Of a DNA stretch of 64,000 nt, positions 21,026-33,918 are shown piece after piece (position 1 is the stretch's first letter; each line of letters begins with the position of its first letter). This DNA comes from Schizophyllum amplum (taxonomy: Eukaryota > Basidiomycota > Agaricomycetes > Agaricales > Schizophyllaceae), in the NCBI GenBank assembly GCA_007026445.1, contig VDMD01000077.1, forward strand, positions 1 through 64,000, in the 5' to 3' direction. A program made the translations under genes and the position numbers. The notes under the pieces are model-generated. The model made no database searches. It worked only from the letters and a program-made list of their open reading frames with translations, and was not told the DNA's origin.

Positions 21026-24000
21026 TCATGGCCGGGCTGGAGGCGAAGGTCAGTACGGCTGTGCTGGGAATGATTAAAAAGATACGTACAAAGCTGCTCC
21101 TTCCTGTAGAACCAGAAGTAGCCGAATACGATGATGAGCTGGCAGATCAATGCGACCCAGAACAAAGGCGCCGCCATCGGGCTCCCGCTGAGGCCGTCCT
21201 CGAAGTCCCACTTGGCCGCGTCCGGGAAGACGCTCTCTGGACCGATGGCGTTCGGTGCTGTAGCACGTGCAATCATGACACAAACGGAGCCGATGATCTG
21301 CGAGAAAGCAAGGGTCGCGCAGACGTGCAGTCGGGACAGCGTCTGAAGACAGCTCAGTAACGATACACGTCTGTCATCCAGGAGTGAGGGCTTACCTGAA
21401 GGAGGATCATGCCCAACCCGACGCCCTGAACAGCGTCCAGAACGCCGAGCCATAGCCATAGCGAGATGCCGAGGTAAGGACCCGAGTTACCGGCCCAAGG
21501 AATGTACAGAGCGAGCGACGACGTGCCCCACAACATCTGACACCATCGTGGCGCACCGAGGCCGACCGCGAAGACGGGCAGCAACCACGTATGCGTCTTG
21601 CTGAAGTGCGTCAAGACGTACATCATGAGCGCCCAGACGAAGATGAAGAAGGTGATGATGAGGAGCAAGATGTGCCACTTGGGAATGTTAACACTCCAAA
21701 GGAAGCCCCAGTTGCGTCCGTATGGCTAGAGTAAAAACATCAGTGTCGTCCAAGAAAAAGGGGAAAGAGGACACGCACTCCGCTCAGCCAGTAATCGCGA
21801 AGAATCTCGGATGCAAGGAACCAAAGGACGAGCTTTCTCCGTACGAGCGTCGCGTAGAAGTGCGGGACCTTAGGCGGGGTTTGACGGTAGTACTCTGCCA
21901 GGATGTTAGTACCTGGTCAACACAGGGCAACGGCGCACATACCGGGCAACCCGAACCACATGAGGTACGCAAAAGCGAAGCTCATGATGGCCAACGGCCA
22001 CACAATGCAAACAATCCACCACGGCGGAATGTACTCCTCAGTCTTGCCGTTGAGCATGTAGCCCCAGTACCACAGTGCCGCCACCCAGATCTGCTGCGAG
22101 CCCTGGACGATGCATGCGCGAAGCGTCCACACTTCGGTTGCCGCGCCTGCTTCTTCACCGAAGTTGAGACCAAAGAAGCAGAACGAAGCGGCGGACGCGA
22201 TGGCGTAACACCAGGTGGCAACGCTGGCCATGATGTGGTGCGCAGGATGGAGCGCCGCGGCGACAGATGGAAGGCCGATGAGCAGGAAGGCTATGCCGAA
22301 GAACAACCAAGGCAAGGCGAGGACCCAAACGGAGGGCTTCATGCGGAAGAGAGGGTACCAGACGGCGGAAGCGGCCAAGAAGACACCGCCGAGCACGTAA
22401 AGTTGAATGTCGTCTTGCCAGTTGCGGCCACTGAGGAGCGTGATCTGGAAACTCGTCGCGCTGAGCATCTGGGGGAGCCACATGAGCAATCAATATGAGG
22501 ACGGCGAAGACCAACGACTAACCTGACCCAAACCCATGATGATGGCGTAGAGCGGCCATCCTCCAAGCTCGCGAGCCATGGTGACCTGGAGGTGTGTCAT
22601 AGGCTTGTCTTGTGGCGGCTCTGGCTTGTAGCCTGCATCATAGTCGGACGAGTATGCGGACGGGAAACCGGCAGTACTGGGCGCTGTGGAACAGTCAGAT
22701 CCCTGAAAGCACGACATGCCCGATATCTCACAAGAGGGACGGGAATAGAGTGAAGGCGAAGGAGTGCCCCACACGGATTCGCGGTTGCCCGAGCGAATGC
22801 TAGCGGCGTCGAGCTTCTCTTTCTTGACGTGTGCGAAGAAGGCCTCCTCCTGCTTCATGAGGAACTTCTCGATGCAAAGCTCGTGCTCGGAATTCTTCGC
22901 GTTGAGGTCCTGTAGTTTCTGGACGAACTCCGCTGCGACACCACCGTCGGAGTCGGTGAACTGTAGACAATTTGTTAGCTAGACTATCGTCGTTCCTTGA
23001 TTGCAGACTTACGGAGGCGATGGCCTTGTTCAAAGGCGAGTTTGCCTTTTCATCAACAATTGACGAAATCGACTCCACCGATGATACGCGCGAATGTCCA
23101 CCAAAGGGCCGTTGAGGTGCAGTAAGATTGCCATCGACGAAAGGATCGGGTGCGTGACGCTGATCACGGCCAATAACGCGGTTCGCCTTCTCCAGGAAGT
23201 TGTTGTAGCCACCAGGGCTCTCGACCGCGGTGCTCGCCCGCGAATGGGTGAAGTAGTCGCCGCTCTCTTCTGATGCCGACTGGAAGGAAGCCCTGTTCTG
23301 TCCGCCGAAGCGAGGCGTCGCACTGAGGTAGTCGCTGCCGCCAGGCGATGAAGGAGGCATGGTCGGCGTCATGTGGCCGTGCGGACTGCGCGGGCTCTCC
23401 ATCCCGGACATGACGCTGTTCCTGTCCCATTCAGGTTGCTGAGGGTAGGCCTGGTTCTCCGGTTGCCAGTCGTCAGTGTCTGCGATGACCCGAGGAGCGC
23501 CACCGTCACAGTCGCTCTCCCGCCAGGCGTTGTGACCAGAAAGCCCACGGCTGATGTTAATGCTACGCTTGTGGAAGTCCTCTGTACGCTGGCGCCACTC
23601 CACGACGGGGAAGCGCTGAACCGCAGAACGAGCACGAAGGATAGCACGTTCTTCCTCTGTCGACTTGAGGGCCATCTTGATCGTCTTCGTAAGCTGCGAG
23701 AGCATGTGCTGCGTAGAACTAGACTCGACGGGGTACCACTACATGTCACTGTTAGCACAGAGCCCAAAAAGCGGACGAAGACACTCACCCAACCGGGCAT
23801 GAGGCCGAGACCACCAAGACGACTGCCAACACCAAGAGCACCCTTCCTGCCGAACTCGACGGCGACTAGACCGAAGGGCTCGTCACGAGACGGGATGAGG
23901 GCGAAGTCGGCACCGCTGAAGAGGTAGGGCGGCAACGCAGTGAACTCTGGCTTCGAGAATACACGATCCGGATAGAGCTCCATCAGACGCGCCAGCTTCT

Positions 24001-27000
24001 CCGCTGCGAAGCGGCCGTAAAGATCGATGACGGGACCGACGCAGATGAGCTGGATGGAAGGACGCTTCTCGAAACTGCAGAAAATGATGAGCAGAAGACC
24101 TCGTCGCTGTAACAAAACCACTTACAGGGATGGCATGACGTCCGCGATAACGTCGACACCCTTCTGCTTCGACCAACGACCAACGAACACAAACAGATCC
24201 GAGTTGGGGTCTTGCTTGATGCCTGCCCATTCCTGTGCCTGACGCTTGAATTCCGGGCGCTGAGCCTCCGCTGCCTCGTCGATTTGAACGTCGTGAGCGT
24301 CTTGTGGCTTCTCGTCCAACGCCGCAATATCCGTGGGATCGGGGTTAGGAAGCGAGTCGACGTGCTTCAAGGTCCAAAGGGCAGGATAACGAGCCCAACT
24401 GCGCTTGCCGTACTTATCCGAAACACCAGCGACACCGACACTCTTCTGGTGGACGCTGATGAACGAAGCGGCCGCGTGGAGCAAGTTGAAGGTGTTGCCG
24501 AACTGGACGTATTTCGTGCAGTGCTCCTTGCTGATGTTGAATGCCGAGCAGACCTCCTTCATCTCCTCCTTGGTGCGCAAGGGCCAGAGACCCTGGAACT
24601 CGGCATTATGCAACGAGAGACAGACGGGGATGACCTTCGGCAGCAGGTAGATGGGAGCGAGAGCACCATGGTAATCGTTGACGTGGTATATGTCGACGGT
24701 AGGGAAGCGGCGGATCGTAGCGGCGATGGCCTGGTTCCACGTCGAGTAGAAGATAGCGGAGCTTAAGTCGTCCATGCGCTGGGGGTACGGGTCGGCCTTG
24801 GTCTGCGCGCGGAAGACGGGGCTGTCCAGGATAACGTAGGTGATGTTATCGAGTACGTGCGTCTCGACTTCGATGAGGTATGGTTCGCCAAAGATGATGA
24901 CCTCGATGGGCTCCGCTGGATCGCCGGCAGGGTAGTCAATGTCCTTGACCTTGGGGACGACCCAAATGAGGTCAACATCCGTCATCGCCTTGCCCATGAG
25001 ACTGGACATGACACCCAGGCCACCAATCTTGACCTTGAGCTTCCAGTCGATGATCTCGTACTCCAGCGTCGCGATTAGGACCTTGCGACGCTTGTTCTTG
25101 TCCTCAGGCCAACCGATGATCTCCGAGTTGTGCTTGACGTTGTGGAAGAGCTTCTCCGTGATGTTCGCCGAGTCGTCGTCGTTCTTCGATTTCGACTTGC
25201 CGAAGACGCCCAAGATGGGGAAATAAGACTGACCCTTCGGCTCGACACCGAACTGGTTGTGCCTGATACCGTAGAACGACCACATGAAGATGAGGACGGC
25301 GAAGGTACCCGTGATGAGGGGAATGGCGAGGAGCAGTGCGTACATCGTCGCGCCGACCGACGAATGGCCACGCGGCTGAAGCGTCCAGGTCATGGTCTGA
25401 TCATCGACGAGGAGGGACCACGAGAGATGCGGGGAGGGCGGGGCGGACATATTCAGGTAGTTCGCAGCAGCCGTGTTCGGCGGCAAGCGGTCAAGAACAC
25501 CATCGCCGTCCGTGTCGCCGTAGTAAAAGTCATCAAAGCCCCAGACATTCAGCTGGACGTATGTCGGCCAGGAGGCCATGATCTCGAGCTCCCACTTCCC
25601 GTCGTCGTTCTGCGTCATCAACGAGCTGATGCCCTTGTCGTAACCCCACTGGTTAAAGGGACCGCGGGCCAGAAACTGGGGCACACGGCGATTGGGGCCA
25701 TCGTAGTCGTAATCGGCGTGCGTGACGTGGGACGTAGACATAGTGAACTCACTCCAGTCTAACAGAACGTTAGCGGGAAAGCAAAAAGCATGATGTGTAC
25801 AACGCACATTGCACCATGATGTGCGCGCCATCCCACCACGCTTCGTCGTTCTCGAATACATCCGCGTCCACTGTCGTGGTATCCTCCCAGTTCTGCCACG
25901 CTGTCCAGTTCTGACCGAAGTCGGCCGAGTAACGGAACAAGTCAGCGCCATAAGCCGCGTGCTCAAAGACATATTTGTCGTCCTTCTTAGTGAACGCGTC
26001 CGAGTAGTAGTCATTCTCCGGGAACACCATAGCGTTCTGCGATAGACCCTTGCGGAGCAGCAGATGGTCGACAGCCTGTAACAAAGTCAGCCAACATATC
26101 CGGTATTAGATCTCCATTCAACCCACGTTGGTCGTGTTGCCACCGTTAGCACCCTGCGGGTTATCTAGCTTGATCTCCAAGACACCATCTGGGAAGTTGT
26201 TCAATGTCGCTGACCATGCGTACGCAGATACTGTATCGCCCGGAATGACGGTGGCGTCCGGATTATCCACCGCACCACAATTGATGTTGGAGATAGACGG
26301 TGCATCTCCATGGCCGGAGGAGGACATGTTGAGCGAGACGGCGTTCGTAATGCTGTCGCAGTCCATCTCGACATTGAACTCCAAAGATATATCGACGGAA
26401 TCCGTGTCGGAAAGGATGCGATGGTCGTGGCCGGGAGTGAACTTGGTGAGAGCGGGTAGCGGCGCGACCCACTGATCCTCGGGTACGAGCGCCTTGAAAC
26501 CATAACCGTCCATCGTCACCGACGACAGACAGCCGCGATACGGCTCCTTGCCATCGTCGTAGTATGGCGACGCAGACTCCGTGAGCGTGTACGTCTCGTA
26601 CGGCGCGAAGAGGTTGCGGACAGTCGTGCCCGACTGGAATGGCGTCGAGATCCAGAGCTCCTGGTCGTAGCAGTCGTACGTCCACGTTCTGGTCGCGTTC
26701 TCGTTCGTGTACAGCATCCAGACGACGTCGTTGTAGGTGCCGTTGAGGTTCTGCGAGCTGAGACCTTCGCGCGAGACGGACCAGAGACCCATCTCCGTCT
26801 GCGTGCCGTTCGAGCCCGCGCGTTCGATGAAGTACGTCCAGTTGCCGTTCTGCGTGAGGGTGAAGCCGTCCTGAAGGGCGCCGTAGACGGACCTCAACCG
26901 GTTGAACTGGGCGAACATGCGACGCGAATTCGCAGTGGGGTCGAAATGGTCAAGAGCGTTCCAGTCGTCGTGGCAGCCAAGCAGAGCGCGCTCGAGCGGG

Positions 27001-28868
27001 ATGTGGTAGTACTGCTCCGTACCCAGCCTGTAGCAGCCGTGTCTCTTCCATGCGATGTTCCCGATCATAGCTTGACGACCGTAAAGGTAGTTGGATGCCG
27101 TGGAGTCGTACGTGTAGAAGTTCTGCTCCTCTCCAAAGTACACAAGCGGGATACCGGGCATAACCAGGGAAGCGAGAAAAGTACCCAGCACGCTTCTCTG
27201 CGTGCCGTTTTCGAGGCTGGGCCAGCGGAAAATATCAACTGAAATCCGAGTCAGCATGCAATAACGAGACGAAGTGCAAGCGACTCACAGTTGCTAGTGC
27301 CGTACATGTGACGGGGGTCGACATCGCCACTCGATGGGTTGAGGAAGTCGTTGTTGACCATCATCTGGTTCCAGGCGGTGACGAAGTTCACGTCGACATC
27401 GTACGCGACCTGAAGGTTACCGTCCATGCCCAAGAAGCGCGCGAGCGAACGATAGAACGAGTAATGGAATGCCACGCCGTCGAGTGCGTTCATGGGTGCG
27501 TCGCGCAGGAAGAACTGGCTGTCCTCTGTCGTAACGTTGACGGCCGCATCGAATCCGCCCGGAAGCTGAGTTGTCGTGCGTCCACGACCACTATGCATAT
27601 ATTAGCACCGATGCGCAGGCATGAACGGCTCATTACGCACATGTACAGCGAGCCGAAGCGATCACCACCAGTAACTTCGCCGGGAATGAAGAAGTTGTTC
27701 TTCCCGAGGTCAGCAGCGCAGGCGCGGGTGCTCGCGGCCCATTGTGCGAGCGCATCGACCGTGACCTGCGTAGCCTTGTCGATACGGATAGCGTCGATAT
27801 CGAGCTTGTTGATAGCCATGCACGAGAAGACCGTTAGCTTGGCCATGACTTGGGGGCGCCATTCGCGGAGACGATCTTGCACGGAAGCGAACTTGGAGAG
27901 CTGACGCTGCCAATCGGGATGCACACCAAAAGCCTCCATGTCACCGTACAAGTCGAAATCGGACTCCATGCAGCCGTTTGTCTCGACAGTGACAACCTCG
28001 CCGGAGTCGAGCCAGAAGTTGGGGAGCTCGCATGACGTGTTGCGCGTGTTTCCGGGCTGTTGGCGCGTTAGAACGAAATATCGCTTCATTGCTGATACGA
28101 CTGACCGAGAAGTCCTTGTACTCATCGAAGCCCCAAGGCATGTACATAGGATGCTTCCATACGTAGTCATACTCGTCGAGCGAGAAAGGCGTACTCGTGT
28201 TCAAATACCTAGCCAGCAGTCAGGGTCACAAAGGCGTATATATGAAGGGATATGCGCACCCATTGAAGCCGATGAGATCCGCCATGGTGCCGACAGTGAA
28301 ATCCGCCATGTAGTACATGCCACGGGCGTGAATCTCGTCGATGACATACTTCCAGTCGTCGAGAGTGCCCCAATGCGGGTCGAGGACGGAGAAGTCGAGC
28401 GGCGAGTAACCTGCGGTCTGGGTCAGACATTTGCACGTGCATGAGAGGATATCATCGTACTGTCGGCCTGCCACAACATGTTGAGGAAGGGAGTGCCGGA
28501 GACGAAGATAACCTTGATGCCCATGCCCTGCAAGTAGTCCAGCTTGCCGACCAGCCCGCGCAAGTCGCCGCCGTATCGAAGCTGGGTCTCCCTCCAGTCC
28601 TGCTCGAACATGGTGCCGAAGTAATCGTTGTTGGTGGGATCGCCATCGGCAAACTTGTCCATGAGGATAGTGTATGTGGGGAGGGCGCGCCAATTGTCGG
28701 GCGAGGGCGTGTGTTTGTCGCCGGGGAAGGAGGTGGAGTACTCTGTGGGGTCTGTCGCATCCTTGTTCTCGTTGATATTGTAATCCGTCAGAGTCTCGTT
28801 GTATGGAGAGGCCGCCACCAGGACGAGCCTGCCCCAGCGAGAAGGGCGAGTGCGGTTGTTAACCGCAT
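21026..28868 (-). CDS. Alpha-1,3-glucan synthase (Ags/Mok family)
   Basis: A giant multi-domain cell-wall enzyme of about 2,400 residues. The N-terminal extracellular alpha-amylase-like part shows [60 protein letters not shown] and [17 protein letters not shown] single membrane segment ([20 protein letters not shown]) leads into a cytosolic glycogen-synthase-type GT5 domain with [59 protein letters not shown] and [17 protein letters not shown] disordered linker and about a dozen membrane spans follow (21.1-22.6 kb), ending [13 protein letters not shown] with its stop at 21026. The family makes and exports alpha-1,3-glucan. The only ATG near the start (28868, [12 protein letters not shown]) is one base out of frame with [10 protein letters not shown]; one missing G in a GGGG run would give a signal peptide. 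More than ten introns. Confidence 0.93.
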
Positions 28869-29947
28869 AGTGCGAAGTTGGGCGAGCGCAGGAACGAAAG
28901 TCGGGGAAAACGAGAGCGGCACCGGATAAATGAGGGGTTATGGACTGGTGGACGGCGCGAAAGGCCTGAGATAACCCGGCGGTACCCTTTTGTTGCAAAA
29001 TGGGGAGAAACGCCGCGACCAGCACCTGAGGATCGGCGAGAGGATGAAGGAAAGAAGAGAGCCCGAAGCGAGGCGGGCGGCGACTTATTGACCGCTGATT
29101 GGCAAATCCCTGAATTCCAAATCAAGGCAGGCACAATGATCCAGGATCCCGGCGAACGCCGGTACCCGCCGCTCTCCACGCCATATTGCTCCCCGTACCC
29201 GCACCATGGTCCATCCCCTGCCCCGGAGTATTTTGAAGCAGAGGACCTGTGCGCATAACTCAGCAATATCTCCCTCCCCTGCCTGCCCTGGTCATTCTCA
29301 CGCTCTTCGTCGAGCTGCGAGCGGTCAACAGACGGCCAAATGTTGCCGCTACCTAGGCCTGTCAGCAAGTTCTGAAGTCAACAGGAGCCTCGATCGCATG
29401 TTCGGGTTAGGTAATCGGGACATGATCCCTTCCGCAAAATCACAGGGTGACCCGTGCGGTGCGGCGACCTGGTGGCAGCCGGGTGCAGGCCGTGTGCGGC
29501 TCAACAGCGAGGTGAGCTGGTCACTTGCGTGTCTACTAGTATAGATAACATCGGTAGTGGAAGACGTACTTTTTGTTGTCTCCGATGCGCAGGAAATGCA
29601 GCACGGTTATGTAGCAGCCAGATGATCTACAGAAATCCTTCCAAGTTCTTAACTTTCTCGACGACCTGTCAGGGTCGCAAGCGTCCTATTGCGGGGATGG
29701 GGGCGGGGGCGGTGCCTGTGGCTCACATACATATAGACATCTCGTTGCCTCCCAACAAGCAGTGGTTGAAGCTTGAAGAAGCTTCACACCCAAGGCATGC
29801 CGCAAACCAAAGAGGGCCGATAGGCTGTGCAACAATTCAAGTTCAATTAGTTACACGAGCAGTAACTCGGGCTCTAGAGCCACTGTTCAGATTCTGACGT
29901 TTCGTCGTCACTCATCCGTCTCCGCCTTCGCATGTGCTGAAGGAAAA
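28869..29947. other. Upstream region of the glucan synthase, no gene seen
   Basis: About 1.1 kb. It should hold the glucan synthase promoter. In-frame extension of the glucan synthase N-terminus beyond 28868 uses only a GTG (29025) and is not supported. No other coding region recognised. Confidence 0.45.
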
Positions 29948-30330
29948 TACTATGCCTCACCGGGTCTTTGACGATTCTGGCAAATCGTCAAACTCCCGGG
30001 AAACCCCTTTGTGGTCCAATTCTGCCCGGAAAAATTGTAGGGCCCGTTTCGAATGCTGGCTATCCAACGGTGCTAATTTCGTGCCGGGAACTCGAAGGAT
30101 TGTGCTGAGAGCCGCGGGAGGACGATTGATGGCCATCAGCCGCGTGCTGGCATCACCTCCCACTTGCTGTCGTCTTCTCTCATTTTCACGCAGGAGAAAT
30201 AGCACCATCGGATAGAGGAGTATGGAAACCTAGCCTAGATTTTTTACTAGAAGAAATCGGTCCATATAGGGGGTTTCCCGGGAGTTTGACGATTTGCTCA
30301 GAATCGTCAAAGACCCGATGAGGCATAGTA
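29948..30330. mobile_element. MITE flanked by TA, Tc1/mariner-type
   Basis: The element spans 29950-30328 (379 bp). The left end CTATGCCTCACCGGGTC, followed by TTTGACGATTCTGG and AAATCGTCAAACTCCCGGGA, is repeated in inverted form at the right end over about 56 bp with few mismatches and a 1-bp indel. TA lies directly outside both ends (29948-29949, 30329-30330), as expected for Tc1/mariner-derived elements. Each arm has its own small hairpin (GACGATT..AATCGTC). There is no transposase inside. It ends 223 bp before the PRCC-like gene, so it lies in that gene's promoter region. Confidence 0.8.
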
Positions 30331-30553
30331 GACATCCGACTTCTATGTCGAATGTCCCGATACCAAGCTGGAGTCGATGATGATGGAGGCTTGGCACAAA
30401 AATCAACATACACCGGTCCGGATGCCGAGTCGGCCAACGCCGTACATCGCGGCAAGCGACCTGCGCGCGACCAGTCACCAGGATCCGGATTGAGCACGCA
30501 CCAGCGCTCGTTCTGCACCAAGTCCAAACGCCAGCTCGCTGTCTCTCATTATC

Positions 30554-31864
30554 ATGGCTCTTGGACTAGAAGGCTACGGCAGCGGAAGCGACAGCGACAG
30601 CGATGTTGAGGCGACGCCGGCGATGCCAACTAACAAACGCCCTGCTCCCCAATCACCCTCCAGCTCGAAGCTAGCTCTACCTCCACCAAAGGCCTCCCAG
30701 CCACGCACCGGCACCAGGAAAGTCAAGATTGGTCTACCTTCCCTCAAACCAGTTGCCGACGATGAAGACGATTTCGAGAGCGAGAAACCGCCTGCAAAGA
30801 AGCCCCGCCTGACTCCGGGCGCGGGAGGCAAGTCCGCGCTGCTCTCTATGCTCCCGGCGCCGAAGGAGAAGAACCCCAAACCACCGGCACCAGAGAGAGT
30901 ACTGGGAGGCGGTAGAGGTCAGGGCCTCGTCTTCCACACACGGTCGTCCACGTCAGCAGTGGACGTTGAGGCGGACGACGCGGACGAACAATCTGCGTCT
31001 GTACCCCCTCCCGCAGCCTCCCATTCCGCTCCTGAGCCCACACCTTCGGCATCCGCTCCTCCGTCGATGTTTATGCCTACCTCACTCAAGAAAGGGAGGG
31101 CGAACATCTCGCTCGAGGAGCACGGGGTCAGTCGATCGACCGCGAAACCACCTGTCATCCCCGCCGCCCCAGTAGTCGACTTCTTCTCCCTCGGTTCAAC
31201 ATCACGTACCGGGGCCCCTTCAACATCTGCAACCTCACCCTCCGTCTTTGCCATCCCCAGTCGCTCCGCCGCGCCCGAAGTCCCCACCTTCCAGCCTCCA
31301 GAGCCTACACCCAACGACCCGTACCCGGGCTACTACCAACTTCCCTCAGGCAAATGGGAAGCCCACGACGCCGAGTACTACCAGCGCTTCTACAAGAAGT
31401 GGCAGGCCGACTACAACGCGCACGTTCGCGCCCTGGAGAAGGGGCAGGTGCGTGGGTTCGAGGACATGGACGAGGCGCAAATGGGCGAGGTCGATGCCGC
31501 AAAGGAGATGGAGCGGGCGAAGGTGGAGGTGAAGGCGCGCGAGGAGCGCAAGGCGTTGTCGCTCGGCGCAGCGTCGTACACGGAGCAGCCGAAGATGAAG
31601 ATCACGGTACGTGCTTACGTGCTTATGCTATATACGAGCGATATTAATGTGCTGATATCATTGCAGGCGTCGAAGTTGTCAGGCGTTGCGCGTTCGCGGC
31701 ACCAGCTGGCGACGATGCTGCACGAGGCATACAGCAATCGCGAGGCGCTGGAAGAGAAGATCGCTGAGGGCCGGCGCAACCGCAAGGAAGCGGGGAACAA
31801 ATATGGTACGTTGATATGATACTCAGCTGTACAGGTGCTGATATTCACCTCACTAGGTTTTTGA
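30554..31864 (+). CDS. PRCC-family protein (mitotic checkpoint regulator, MAD2B-interacting)
   Basis: Three exons; introns at about 31607-31666 and 31806-31856. The start is MALGLEGYGSGSDSDSD. A long Pro/Ser/Lys-rich disordered region contains KVKIGLPSLKPVADDEDDFE, KSALLSMLPAPKEKNPKPP and a VVDFFSLGS motif. The conserved C-terminal part has YPGYYQLPSGKWEAHDAEYY, YKKWQADYNAHVR and RSRHQLATMLHEAYSNREAL, ending RRNRKEAGNKYGF. That C-terminus and the SLP/FF motifs match the PRCC family, a nuclear splicing- and checkpoint-related protein. The last two residues come from a third exon (stop 31862-31864), which restores the family ending KYGF. Biochemical function in fungi is poorly known. Confidence 0.85.
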
Positions 31865-32101
31865 ATGAAGCCTATGTGTTCATGTCCCTGTGCCGAAGCA
31901 TTGGGCCATGTATCCTCATCTCGTACCAACGCTGGTGTCGCTGCCAATGTAGCTAGCAATCTGTTCCCTGGACATTGCTGCAAGTATCAAAGGCTGATGT
32001 GCCTACAAGTGGTCTGCTTTCAGTATCTGTCACGCTCAAAACCAGCCTCGACGTCTGCCTTCAAGCTCTCCGTCCGTCAGCACGATCTCCGGATGCTTTT
32101 T

Positions 32102-33543
32102 CTATGCACGGTTGTCAGCGGACATCTGCATAAGACACCGTGCACGGACCGTATGCTCAATCCAATGGCGGTCGTCGCGCCACAATCTCATCCAAGTAAA
32201 GCACGGGCTTCCTTTCATCCTCGCACTTGTCATCTCAGCCAGTCGCACATGAGCGCCGTCGGATGCATCCAAGGTATCCGAGCAGATGTTGAAAGTCGTT
32301 AGTTTTGGAAGGAGGCTACCAGACTCCATGAATTCGATGAATTCGACGCCGGACTCCTCGTGGAGCCATCCGTGACCGTCGTCTGCTTCAACGATGGTGA
32401 GGATGACGAGATTGTCCAGCTTGTTGAGGCAAGTGTCGAAGCAGTTATCGTCGAAGCCGTACACACAGTCCAGCACAAGCGTGTGCAGTGGCGGCTTTGA
32501 GCGGTCCATAAGCTGATATAGCGTGAAGAAGGGGTCGAACAAGCAATAGTCGACGTCGTAGAACTTGATTTCTTCAAGCGCTGGGCAGTCTATCCCTTCC
32601 AGTATCGTATGCGTGTCATGCGGTAAGATCGCTCGGCGCAGCTGGGGCAGAAGTATCGGCGTGACATCGTCCGGCGGTGGAGATGACAAGAGGCTCTTCG
32701 AATTCTCATGGACTGATATCTCCAACTGCTGCAGGGTCGCGGCACACTGCACAAGTCCTTGGAGAATAGCGTTCACTGACAAGTCGCACTTTTCTCCCAG
32801 CGACAAAGATAAGACGGTAAGGCACGGCAGAGGTGGTAATCCCAGGAAAGTAGTGCACATGGCAGTGGAAGTCCGATACAAGTCGACTTCGAGAAGGATT
32901 GATAGCTGGCGCAGGTTGGATGCGGCTTTCAAGAACTTGAGCGTATCGTATGCGTAGGTTTCGAGGTCGATGCGAGCCCAGAACAATGAAGAGAGATCGG
33001 CGGGATGAATGTCCGTGAGCATGCCGCAGGATCCAGCCAGTGTCAGGCCTCCCCATCGTGCGGCGTACGCTTGCAGTCGTGCTAGCTGGCGATTAAGTCG
33101 ATACGGGCTCTCCCACATGAGGTGATAGATTGTAAGCGGCAGCGAGCCTGAGAGTATGATTTGAAGGTCGAGCAGACCTGGCGGAGAGCTCAGGTTGACG
33201 CATGTCCACAGCTGGGGGGTATTCCGCGCGGTCGCGCGCCAAAGTGTGCACACGCGACTGAGCATGCGGATGACGACGCGCGTTCGTCCGTCAACCCAGT
33301 CTTCCACGTAGTGACAGAACACTTTCGACAGCAGCTCCATCGGCAGTCGACGAATAGGGCCAGTCGCAGCGGCCTGGATGTCCAGCTTCACCGGCGGATC
33401 GGTGTGCAGATCAGATAGACAAGGGACTTGCTTGCCAGGTTCGAGATGCGGTTGCGCTACAGAAAGTGCGGGTTGAACGCTGTAATGTACACGGCATACA
33501 CATGCGAGTGTGACGCACCGTTCTGTCCTTGAGCATTCTCCAT
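32102..33543 (-). CDS. F-box protein
   Basis: The main exon encodes an F-box near the N-terminus (IRRLPMELLSKVFCHYVEDW, SRVCTLWRATARNTPQLWTC). It is followed by a leucine-rich C-terminal region typical of agaricomycete F-box proteins (LRQLSILLEVDLYRTSTAM, LPCLTVLSLSLGEKCDLS, CPALEEIKFYDVDYCLFD). The long open frame has no ATG at its 5' end, so I join it to a short first exon MENAQGQN (ATG at 33543) across an intron of about 60 bp ending TTTCTGTAG; this first exon is inferred. F-box proteins connect substrates to the SCF ubiquitin ligase through Skp1; the substrate here is unknown. The stop at 32102 is clear. It is convergent with the PRCC-like gene. Confidence 0.8.
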
Positions 33544-33918
33544 ATCAGCGTACACAATATGAAGGGTGAGCTGGAAAGTAGAGGAATTCAAAGGAGACCT
33601 GTGCGTTGCAGAGAAGTTGGGATGCGAACAAGGACGCGTCGAAGTTGACCACTCGACGAGAAGCCAAGCACAGCCAAATGTGCACAAACAGTCGCGTCCC
33701 ATTTTCTCAGTATCCGCTCGTCCCAAGCTCGTCTGACGAGGACCGATGCGATGAAGTTGTTGCGGTCATTCCATCCTGGCCGACCGGACTCCGGCTCCAG
33801 ACTGTCTAGGATTCCACAGAGAGCTTGCATGTACACGTAGGCCAGTCTCGCGTCAACCAAGGCGTAAGGAGGCGCATCCTCAACAATCATCGCTAGTGTC
33901 CTTTCAGGGTGGTCACGT
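33544..33918. other. Short intergenic stretch, no gene seen
   Basis: About 375 bp between the F-box gene start and the stop of the HTD2-like gene. Open frames on both strands show no motif. It probably contains the F-box promoter. Confidence 0.4.

Noticed and set aside
21026..28868. Alpha-glucan cluster with a neighbouring amylase and glucanase, as in some ascomycetes
   Set aside because: The flanking genes are Mn-SOD and a PRCC-like gene. No amylase or alpha-glucanase lies next to the synthase.
28869..29025. N-terminal extension of the alpha-glucan synthase beginning VLVAAFLPILQQKG
   Set aside because: The codon at 29025 is GTG, not ATG. A GTG start is not credible for a nuclear fungal gene, and the extension does not resemble the family's N-terminus.
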